This document shows, piece after piece, positions 1 through 6,255 of a stretch of 9,753 bases of DNA. The DNA is taken from assembly GCA_023252395.1 (NCBI GenBank), contig JAJPDY010000026.1, forward strand, positions 1 to 9,753. The letters are read 5' to 3'. The stretch is from Nitrososphaera sp. Lineage in GTDB: Archaea > Thermoproteota > Nitrososphaeria > Nitrososphaerales > Nitrososphaeraceae. Made by a program: the position numbers and the translations under genes. The first letter of the stretch is position 1. The number at the start of each line of letters is the position of its first letter. The notes below the pieces were generated by a model, which saw nothing but the letters and a program-made list of their open reading frames with translations, ran no database searches and was not told the origin of the DNA.

Positions 1-29
1 ATTAATAGGTTGCTGCCTGCGCCTCAAGG

Positions 30-126
30 AGCTACCAATCTTATGGAACATCAGCTGAAAGCTAGCTAACAGCTCAAGGAAAGCTGTTTTAAAAGCTGAT
101 ATATTAGAAACCTAGTTCTATCAGCT
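30..126. repeat. Cluster of AGCT tetramers in the GINS-MCM control region
   Basis: AGCT starts at 30, 53, 60, 64, 71, 82, 94 and 123, eight copies in under 100 bp, where chance would give fewer than one. Two series are spaced by about one helical turn: 53/64, and 60/71/82/94. One copy sits in the perfect 8-bp palindrome TCAGCTGA (51-58) and two in AGCTAGCT (60-67). CTCAAGGA occurs at 23-30 and 73-80, near AGCT each time. AGCTGAT (94-100) and ATCAGCT (120-126) form a perfect 7-bp inverted repeat around the TATA box and predicted transcription start. The repeats are seen directly; a role as operator or protein-binding array is inference. Confidence 0.6.
99..106 (+). promoter_or_regulatory. TATA box of the GINS-MCM operon
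   Basis: ATATATTA is centred about 26-31 bp before the GINS start codon at 134, so transcription would start within a few bases of the ATG and give an almost leaderless mRNA, as is common in archaea. An AGCT copy (94-97) abuts it where TFB would contact DNA. A second A/T stretch, TTTTAAAA at 87-94, could serve as an alternative TATA element with a longer leader. Confidence 0.5.
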
Positions 127-133
127 CCTCATC

Positions 134-673
134 ATGGCAGACGGCGCCCGCACAGAGCCCAGAATAGAATCCATTCAGAACATCTACCAAGTAGGCTACC
201 TGACAGAAGAAGTCAGGGTGTCGTACAAGAAGGATGTCAAGATGGCGGTGGGCGGCGTTTCCATAGACGCAAAAGAGGGGGACATGGCTTCGCTCCAGCG
301 CTGGGTCGCCAAGCTCCTTGCAGAGCAGGACGCTGTTGAAATCCAGTCAAGCGACTTGGCGGGGTACGTTTCAAGGGCAATGAACCGGGAGCGAATTGCA
401 AAGCCACACGACCTGTCAGGAATAGATGTCGACTTTTACGTCAGGGTCAACGACTACCTTGACGGGCTTCGGGAGAGGGAAAGAGAGAACCTTCTTGTTT
501 CGCTGAACACTTTTGTCGCCTCCCGGCTAGAAAAGATTGTAAAGCTGGCTGCCGCGTCGCCGCTGTCGCCTGAGCTTGAATCCCGGCTGGCAGCAGAGGA
601 AAAGGAGCTGTATATCCTGATAAACGACGCTTCTTCAAAATTCAAAAAAGGAGTGCTGAAAAAGTTTGGCTGA
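134..673 (+). CDS. gins23: GINS complex subunit, Gins23-like (B-A domain order)
   Basis: This 179-residue protein is a likely subunit of the archaeal GINS complex, which joins MCM and a Cdc45/RecJ-like factor to form the replicative helicase. A beta-rich segment (about residues 25-70, with the pattern GDMASLQRWVAKLL followed by an acidic/valine strand) precedes a helical segment (about 95-175, including FYVRVNDYLDGL and an Arg/Glu-rich helix). This B-then-A order is that of Gins23 (Psf2/Psf3 type) rather than Gins51. In Sulfolobus gins23 also lies directly upstream of mcm, which supports the call. The ATG at 134 follows a well-placed TATA box. The last codons overlap the MCM start, suggesting translational coupling and fixed stoichiometry. 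GINS sequences diverge strongly, so the 23-versus-51 call rests mostly on domain order and synteny. Confidence 0.8.
   Translation: MADGARTEPRIESIQNIYQVGYLTEEVRVSYKKDVKMAVGGVSIDAKEGDMASLQRWVAKLLAEQDAVEIQSSDLAGYVSRAMNRERIAKPHDLSGIDVDFYVRVNDYLDGLRERERENLLVSLNTFVASRLEKIVKLAAASPLSPELESRLAAEEKELYILINDASSKFKKGVLKKFG
644..653 (+). promoter_or_regulatory. Ribosome binding site supporting the MCM TTG start
   Basis: AAAAAAGGAG contains a GGAG core 12 nt before the TTG at 666, inside the 3' end of the GINS gene. It supports initiation at TTG rather than at the later in-frame ATG at 774, which would remove part of the MCM N-terminal domain. Confidence 0.45.
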
Positions 674-2735
674 GCAGCAAACAGCGGCGGCGCTTGCAAA
701 CGACTTGGAAAAGTTCCTCAAGGCGTTCAAAGACCGCGACGGCAACTATCGCTATTTTGAGCGTATAAACAACATGATGGCGTCAAGCGACCAATCGCTT
801 GTGGTAGACTATATCGATCTCGATTCTTACAACCCAACACTTGCAAAAGAGATAACGCACAAGCCTGACGAGATGCTTGCAGCGTTTGACGAAGCGGTAC
901 TCTCTATCCTCCGCGAGATCCACCCAGACTACGAGCAAGAGATCCACGACAAGGTTCGAGTCAGGATAGGCAACTACACTGTCAGCAAGGGCCTGCGCGA
1001 GATAAACGCCGACCTTATCGACAAGCTGGTAAGCGTATCCGGCATGGTTGTGCGCTCGTCAGAAGTGAAACCTCTGGCAAAAAAAGTCGCCTACCGGTGC
1101 GTAAACTGCAATACGGTAAGCGAGGCTCAGCTGAAAGGTCTCGTGCTCAAAAAGCCAACCAAATGCCCTGCCTGCTCTGAAAAAGAGCTGGAGATGGACC
1201 CGGAGGCAAGCATCTTTATCGATTTTCAGATGGTCAGGCTGCAAGAGCTGCCTGAAGACCTGCCTGCAGGGCAATTGCCGCACTACGTCGAAGTCACTGT
1301 CATGGGCGACCTTGTCGACCAGTGCCGGCCCGGCGACAGGATTGTGCTTACCGGAATAATCAGAATAGAACAGGAACAGCTTGCGCCGCAGGCAAAGAGC
1401 AGCCTTTTCAGGTTGCGAATGGAAGGAAACAACATCGAGTACCTTGGCGGCCGCGCGGGAAGCAAGGACACCCGGTACGTCGAGAGAATTACAATTAGCG
1501 CCGAGGATGAGCGGCAGATAAGGACGATAGCAGTAAAGCCGGATGCCTATGAAAAACTCATTGCTTCGTTTGCGCCCCACATTTACGGTCATGAGCCGAT
1601 AAAGGAAGCTATACTGCTCCTTGTCGTGGGCTCGGTGACAAAGAGGCTTGAGGACGGGTCGACCAGAAGGGGCGACATCAACCTGCTCTTGGTGGGCGAC
1701 CCCGGTACCGCAAAATCAGAGATGTTGAAATTCACCGCAAAAATTGCTCCAAGGGGGCTTTACACATCCGGCAGGGGCTCTACTGCCGCCGGCCTGACTG
1801 CCGCAGTCATCCGGGACAAGTCAGGCATCATGATGCTTGAAGCCGGCGCCGTTGTATTAGGTGATCAAGGTATCGTCTGCATTGACGAGTTTGACAAGAT
1901 AAAGCCGGAGGACCGCTCGGCGCTTCACGAAGTGATGGAGCAGCAAACCTGTTCCGTGGCAAAGGGTGGAATCGTCGCTACATTAAATGCAAGGACGTCT
2001 ATTCTTGCAGCTGCAAACCCGATCTATGGCAAGTACGACCCGTACAAGAACATCACTGAAAACGTGAACCTGCCGGTGCCGCTTTTGACAAGGTTTGACC
2101 TTGTGTTCATTGTCAAGGACATACCAGAGAAGGAAAGGGACAACCTTATCGCAAGCCACATCCTGGAAATCCACCGCGACGCAGAGCACGCGTCAAAGCC
2201 GGCAATTGACATTGACCTCTTTAGCAAGTACCTGGCGTTTTCAAAGCAAGTCGAGCCGGTGCTGACGCCTGACGCAATCGACATCATTAGGAGTTACTAC
2301 ATGGACATGAGAAAGGTAGAATCAGAAGGCATGATAACCGTGACTCCAAGGCAGCTTGAGGGCTTGGTCAGGCTTGCAACTGCCCGTGCTAGGCTTCTGC
2401 TAAAAGACAGAGTCGAAGCCGAAGACGCCAACCGCGCCATCTATCTCGTTGACCAGATGATGCGGACAGCTGGTGTCGACGTCAACACTGGCAAGACCGA
2501 CATGGGAGTGCTCTACGGCAAGCCCCAGAGCGTGGTGTCAAAGGAAAAGACCTTCATGGAAGTGTTCAAGGGGTTGTCCGGAAATGAAAACAATGACGTT
2601 GAAGACAAGGCTCTGGTTGACGAACTGGTCAAGACAGGCAAGTTCACGGACGAGGAAGCAAGGAAGCAGATCCAGAAATTCAACCGCGAAGGCCAGATAT
2701 TTGAGCGCAGGCCCGGCTTTTGGGCAAAGGCATAA
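666..2735 (+). CDS. mcm: Replicative DNA helicase MCM
   Basis: This 689-residue protein is the motor of the archaeal replicative helicase, a hexamer that unwinds DNA 3' to 5' at the fork. The N-terminal domain (about 1-265) carries a zinc site with Cys145, Cys148, Cys167 and Cys170. The AAA+ core shows Walker A GDPGTAKS (344-351), Walker B VCIDEFDK with Asp407/Glu408, the sensor-1 Asn451 in AAANP, the arginine finger Arg476 in LLTRFD, and a sensor-2-like Arg562 in TPRQLE. A small winged-helix domain closes the protein (about 628-689, ending RPGFWAKA). Length and motif order are normal for archaeal MCM and no intein interrupts the ATPase motifs. The start is TTG, overlapping the GINS stop by 8 nt with a GGAG upstream; the ATG at residue 37 would cut into the N-terminal domain. 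Confidence 0.97.
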   Translation: MAEQQTAAALANDLEKFLKAFKDRDGNYRYFERINNMMASSDQSLVVDYIDLDSYNPTLAKEITHKPDEMLAAFDEAVLSILREIHPDYEQEIHDKVRVRIGNYTVSKGLREINADLIDKLVSVSGMVVRSSEVKPLAKKVAYRCVNCNTVSEAQLKGLVLKKPTKCPACSEKELEMDPEASIFIDFQMVRLQELPEDLPAGQLPHYVEVTVMGDLVDQCRPGDRIVLTGIIRIEQEQLAPQAKSSLFRLRMEGNNIEYLGGRAGSKDTRYVERITISAEDERQIRTIAVKPDAYEKLIASFAPHIYGHEPIKEAILLLVVGSVTKRLEDGSTRRGDINLLLVGDPGTAKSEMLKFTAKIAPRGLYTSGRGSTAAGLTAAVIRDKSGIMMLEAGAVVLGDQGIVCIDEFDKIKPEDRSALHEVMEQQTCSVAKGGIVATLNARTSILAAANPIYGKYDPYKNITENVNLPVPLLTRFDLVFIVKDIPEKERDNLIASHILEIHRDAEHASKPAIDIDLFSKYLAFSKQVEPVLTPDAIDIIRSYYMDMRKVESEGMITVTPRQLEGLVRLATARARLLLKDRVEAEDANRAIYLVDQMMRTAGVDVNTGKTDMGVLYGKPQSVVSKEKTFMEVFKGLSGNENNDVEDKALVDELVKTGKFTDEEARKQIQKFNREGQIFERRPGFWAKA

Positions 2736-2740
2736 GTGCA

Positions 2741-2749
2741 TTTTTAAAA
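2741..2749 (+). promoter_or_regulatory. Possible internal promoter for hel308 (TATA-like)
   Basis: TTTTTAAAA lies in the 27-nt gap between mcm and hel308 and is the only A/T-rich element there. A TATA box at this place would start transcription near 2771, slightly inside the annotated ORF. The element may therefore be chance, or hel308 may begin at a downstream codon (TTG 2775 or ATG 2808). Confidence 0.35.
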
Positions 2750-2762
2750 TAGCCGGCCTGCT

Positions 2763-4907
2763 ATGTTCTGGCAGTTGACAGCGGCCGCAACAGACAGTTC
2801 AGTCAAGATGCTCCTTGGGCACCTTGGATACTCTTCGCTCTACCCTCCACAGGAAATGGCTATTTCACAGGGCATACTGGAGGGCAAGAACATGCTAGTC
2901 ACGACTCCCACCGCCAGCGGCAAGACACTGATAGCAATGATTGCAATCCTAAAGACCATTGAAAGTGGCAAAAAGGCAGTCTACCTGACCCCGCTTCGAG
3001 CCCTTGCAAGTGAAAAGCACGACGACCTCAAGGTCTTGGAAAAGCTTGACGTTGGCAGGAAATTGAGGGTGGCAGTCGCGACAAGCGACTATGACTCGTC
3101 TGGCAAAGAGCTGGCTAACGCGGATGTTGTCGTCCTGACAAATGAAAAGATGGACACACTTTTTCGGCATAACGCAGAGTGGCTCGGCGAAGTCGGGCTC
3201 TTTGTTTCTGACGAGGTCCACCTGATAGGTGACAGGGAAAGAGGACCTACGCTTGAAATGATGCTTACAAAGATCCGCAAGCACTACCCACAGTCGCAGA
3301 TAGTGGCGCTTTCTGCCACGGTGGCAAACTCTGACGAAATAGCCGAGTGGCTCGGGTGCGAGCTTGTGGAGAGCAACTGGCGCCCGACAAAGCTCGTGGA
3401 AGGAGTCTACGAGTACGGCACTGCAAGGATGAACAACAACAAGACGTTCAAGGTAGAGAGCTCGGGCGTTTCGTCTTCAGTCGACCTTGCAATCGACTCG
3501 CTAGAGGGCGGCGGCCAGGCGCTGATATTTGCAGAAACTAGAAAGCGCGCGTCTTCGCTTGCAGCCAAGGCAGCCGAAGGAGTCTACCGGCTCCTTGACA
3601 AGGAGACAAAAGAGCTGGCTGCAAAGGCGTCTTCAGAAATCCTTGGCAGGGGCGACGACACCGAGCTCACAAAAACGCTGTCTCAGCTGGTGGCAAAGGG
3701 GGTGGCGTTTCACCATGCCGGCCTTGGACCTTCAAGCAGGGAGATAGTGGAAGACTCGTTTAAGAAAGGGATAATCAAGGTGCTGGCTGCAACTCCTACG
3801 CTTGCCGCCGGGGTAAACCTGCCCGCGCGGCGTGTCGTTGTGGCAAGCATCTTGCGCTACGACTCTGAGTATGGCGGGAGCGTGCCTATCAGCGTGCTCG
3901 AATACAAGCAACTATGTGGCAGGGCAGGCAGGCCAAAGTACGACACTGCCGGCGAGGCGATAATCGTAAGCGAATCCGGGGTGAACAGCGAAGAGCTGTA
4001 CGACCACTACGTTCTTGGCAGCCCGGAGCCCTTGCGGTCGCAGATGGCAAACGATCGCGCCATTCGCTTCCATTTGCTATCGACCATCGCAACGGTGCCG
4101 GGGATGAAAAAGCCAGAGATCCAAGAGCTGTTTGCAAGCACGCTCTTTGCGCGCCAGTACAGGAGCGCGACAGTCGAGTTCAAAGTAGAGTCTGCCTTGG
4201 ACTACCTTGAGCAGGAAGAGCTGGTAAAGTCAAAGAACGACCGCTACCTTGCAACAGAGTTTGGCAGGCGCACGTCGCTTCTCTACATCGACCCTGTCAC
4301 CGCGGTTGAATTCAAAAATGCGCTAGAGCGCGTCGAGCGCACCGACAGCAAACACGCGCTTGGCTTTTTGCACTTGATAACCAACAGCCCTGATTTTTAT
4401 CCAAAGCTGTCGCTTCGCAAAAAAGACTACGACGAAGTGAGCCTCCTGATACAAGACCGCGGCAGCGAGCTGCTGTACCCTGCAAGCGAGTACGACTGCT
4501 CGCGCAGCTTTTGGGCGCTCTGCGAGTGGACAGAGGAAACAGGCGACAAGACCCTGAGCGACCAGATGGGAGTCGAGCCCGGCGACATGCACAGGATAGT
4601 AGAGATGGGGGGATGGCTCGCTTACTCGCTCTACGAAGTTGCCAAGCTTCTCAGGCGCGAAGACCTGCTACCAGAGCTTTATAACCTCCGTACCAGGATC
4701 AGGTACGGCGTGAAGGAAGAGCTGCTGCCGCTTGTCGCGCTTGAAGGCATCGGGAGGGTGAGGGCAAGGGCGCTCTATAGCGCAGGGTTTACAGATGTTG
4801 GCAAGATCGCCAAGGCACCACAGAGCAAGCTTGCAAGTGTGCAAAAGATTGGGCCGGCGGTAGCAGAAAAATTAAAGGACCAGTTAAAGAAGAGGTTAGG
4901 GCAGTAG
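2763..4907 (+). CDS. hel308: ATP-dependent DNA helicase Hel308 (Ski2-like, SF2)
   Basis: This 714-residue protein matches Hel308, a 3'-5' helicase that unwinds lagging strands at stalled forks and takes part in recombinational repair. SF2 motifs run in order: Q motif YPPQ (27-30), motif I PTASGKT (49-55), Ia TPLRALASEK, motif II DEVH (150-153), motif III SAT (184-186), motif IV ALIFAETRKR (253-262), motif V around ATPTLAAGVNLP (343-354) and motif VI QLCGRAGR (383-390). A winged-helix and ratchet region follows, then C-terminal helix-hairpin-helix elements (about 658-710, EGIGRVRARAL and VQKIGPAVAEKL), the usual Hel308 domain V. The gene begins 27 nt after mcm, so it may be co-transcribed. The ATG at 2763 is the longest start, but residues 1-15 are unlike the usual N-terminus and the true start may be TTG 2775 or ATG 2808. 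Confidence 0.95.
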   Translation: MFWQLTAAATDSSVKMLLGHLGYSSLYPPQEMAISQGILEGKNMLVTTPTASGKTLIAMIAILKTIESGKKAVYLTPLRALASEKHDDLKVLEKLDVGRKLRVAVATSDYDSSGKELANADVVVLTNEKMDTLFRHNAEWLGEVGLFVSDEVHLIGDRERGPTLEMMLTKIRKHYPQSQIVALSATVANSDEIAEWLGCELVESNWRPTKLVEGVYEYGTARMNNNKTFKVESSGVSSSVDLAIDSLEGGGQALIFAETRKRASSLAAKAAEGVYRLLDKETKELAAKASSEILGRGDDTELTKTLSQLVAKGVAFHHAGLGPSSREIVEDSFKKGIIKVLAATPTLAAGVNLPARRVVVASILRYDSEYGGSVPISVLEYKQLCGRAGRPKYDTAGEAIIVSESGVNSEELYDHYVLGSPEPLRSQMANDRAIRFHLLSTIATVPGMKKPEIQELFASTLFARQYRSATVEFKVESALDYLEQEELVKSKNDRYLATEFGRRTSLLYIDPVTAVEFKNALERVERTDSKHALGFLHLITNSPDFYPKLSLRKKDYDEVSLLIQDRGSELLYPASEYDCSRSFWALCEWTEETGDKTLSDQMGVEPGDMHRIVEMGGWLAYSLYEVAKLLRREDLLPELYNLRTRIRYGVKEELLPLVALEGIGRVRARALYSAGFTDVGKIAKAPQSKLASVQKIGPAVAEKLKDQLKKRLGQ

Positions 4908-4913
4908 AAGCAA

Positions 4914-5936
4914 ATGCTCGATGTCGCTAGCCTTGTAATCTATGGCGCAATCGTGTCTGCGATTTCATTCCTTGCCGTCTATTTCCTGACCCCTATTGCG
5001 ATAAAGTCGCTTGCGGCAAAAGGCAAGGTTGTGCCAGACGCACACAAGCGCGACAAGCCAAGCGTCCCGCGGCCCGCCGGGCCGGTGCTCATTGCCGGGA
5101 TTGTGGCTGCAGAAATCGTGCTGTACGCGCTTACGATGAACGCCGGCGTCCTTGCGATACTTCTGACAACAGTCATTGCTTTTGCAGTAGGCTATATCGA
5201 CGATAGCAAAGTGATGCCCGGCTGGTTCAAGCCGGTGGCATTGCTTGCAGCTGCGATCCCTATAGTCGCCCTGAACATAATGTATCCCGGGAATGTGCAC
5301 GGTGACTATCTCAACTTGATATTTGGCCACGCGTTCATTCCTCTACTCTATATCCCGCTTATCTTTATCATAATACCAGTTGCCGGCAACACCATCAACT
5401 CTATCGACGTGCTAAACGGAGTTGCCAGCGGCTTTCTGATAATCGCGACGATCCCGCTCCTTGTCAGCGTCGCCATCTTTGGCAGCATGGAAGTCTTCCT
5501 TGCAGCCCTTCCACTGCTTTTTGCAACCATTGCATTTTACAAATACCACAAGTTCCCAAGCAAGATATTCCCCGGCGACTCGGGCACGCTCTTGCTCGGG
5601 GCAATGTACGGCGCGGTGGCAATAGCTGGCAGGTCAGAGATCATTGGCGTGATCGCGCTACTGCCCGCTGTCATGAACTCGTTCCTGTTCCTTGCAAGCG
5701 TCAAGCGAATAGTGGAGCACCGGGAAGTCAAGGCGCGGCCAACAATAATTATGGACGACTTTAAACTCGCGGCATCGACTGACAGGGCGGCTCCGGCGAC
5801 TCTTGTGAGGCTCATAGTTGCAGATGGTCCTCTCGGCGAAAAGCAAGTCGGCTACAAGATATTCAAGCTTGCAATATTTACAGCTCTTCTTTCATTTGCT
5901 TCGATAGCCATCCAGTACATGATAGTTGGCAAGTGA
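4914..5936 (+). CDS. GPT/MraY-type lipid-linked GlcNAc-1-phosphate transferase
   Basis: This 340-residue multi-span membrane protein belongs to glycosyltransferase family 4 (MraY/WecA/ALG7). These enzymes move a sugar-1-phosphate from a UDP-sugar to a polyprenyl (dolichyl) phosphate on the cytoplasmic membrane face. Visible family motifs are PDAHKRDKPSVPRPAGP (41-57), the Asp pair in GYIDD (93-97), NTINSIDVLNG (159-169), FPGDSGTLLLG (219-229, close to the FPGD of the eukaryotic/archaeal GPT branch) and a cytoplasmic loop with VEHREVKARP (267-276). About ten hydrophobic segments separate them. The archaeal role is most likely the first step of N-glycan assembly (AglH-like), but the exact sugar cannot be read from sequence. 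ATG 4914 lies 6 nt after the hel308 stop, so the two may share a transcript despite unrelated roles. A small membrane protein overlaps its stop. Confidence 0.88.
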   Translation: MLDVASLVIYGAIVSAISFLAVYFLTPIAIKSLAAKGKVVPDAHKRDKPSVPRPAGPVLIAGIVAAEIVLYALTMNAGVLAILLTTVIAFAVGYIDDSKVMPGWFKPVALLAAAIPIVALNIMYPGNVHGDYLNLIFGHAFIPLLYIPLIFIIIPVAGNTINSIDVLNGVASGFLIIATIPLLVSVAIFGSMEVFLAALPLLFATIAFYKYHKFPSKIFPGDSGTLLLGAMYGAVAIAGRSEIIGVIALLPAVMNSFLFLASVKRIVEHREVKARPTIIMDDFKLAASTDRAAPATLVRLIVADGPLGEKQVGYKIFKLAIFTALLSFASIAIQYMIVGK

Positions 5937-6178
5937 TAAAGATGGGGCTTGGTAGTCTGGCGCTTTTCATGGTCGGTATGTGGGCAATGGTGCTTGCAGT
6001 AGCGGCCTTTCTGGTAGCTTTTGTCGCGCCGCTTGACACCATACTTTTTGGCGGGCACGGCGAGCGGATCGTAATCTCTATAGTGCAGGCAGCGATTGCC
6101 ATGGTGGCAGTGATCGCACTCGTCCTCGGGCTGAGCAGGATGAAGAGGATATATCTGCAAAAAAAACTCAGACAATAA
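5933..6178 (+). CDS. Small two-helix membrane protein
   Basis: I do not recognise this 81-residue protein. It has two hydrophobic helices (about 5-33 and 46-67) joined by a short loop containing GGHGER, and a basic tail RMKRIYLQKKLRQ that would stay in the cytoplasm by the positive-inside rule. It starts with GTG in a GTGA overlap with the transferase stop; ATG 5942 is an alternative three codons later. The 4-nt overlap implies coupled translation with the transferase, so it could be an accessory subunit or membrane chaperone of that enzyme. That is a guess from context only. Confidence 0.7.
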   Translation: MIKMGLGSLALFMVGMWAMVLAVAAFLVAFVAPLDTILFGGHGERIVISIVQAAIAMVAVIALVLGLSRMKRIYLQKKLRQ

Positions 6179-6209
6179 AATACTACTATAGAGATAGACT
6201 TCATAACCG

Positions 6210-6251
6210 TTATTATTTTCCAATGTATCTGTTGTTACAGTAAGGTATACC
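6210..6251 (+). promoter_or_regulatory. Putative promoter and ribosome binding site of the LTD/SNase-like gene
   Basis: The 77-nt gap after the small membrane protein holds an A/T-rich TATA-like stretch TTATTATTTT (6210-6219). It would start transcription near 6240 and leave a leader of about 16 nt containing AAGGT (6242-6246), 9 nt before the ATG at 6256. The AAGGT lies in a perfect palindrome GGTATACC (6244-6251) that could partly mask the site. The TATA match is weak. Confidence 0.4.
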
Positions 6252-6255
6252 AATA

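Noticed and set aside
1..69. A 22-codon open frame running in from the left edge and ending in TAA at 67-69
   Set aside because: Too short to judge; another frame is also open to 57, and the stretch falls in the AGCT-rich control region. It could be the end of an upstream gene, but nothing supports this.
1..133. Replication origin upstream of GINS-MCM
   Set aside because: No orc1/cdc6 gene, origin-recognition-box-like repeat or long A/T-rich unwinding element is visible. The AGCT array alone does not establish an origin.
1059..1592. Long minus-strand open frame inside mcm, and similar frames inside hel308 and the transferase
   Set aside because: They are shadows of the strongly supported + strand genes, with no recognisable domain, promoter or start context.
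1009..2790. Possible intein in MCM or Hel308
   Set aside because: The motif order and lengths are normal for both families, with no insertion at Walker A or other usual intein sites.
6244..6251. Palindrome GGTATACC before the secreted-protein gene as an operator
   Set aside because: Eight-base palindromes are frequent by chance. It is noted only because it overlaps the putative ribosome binding site.
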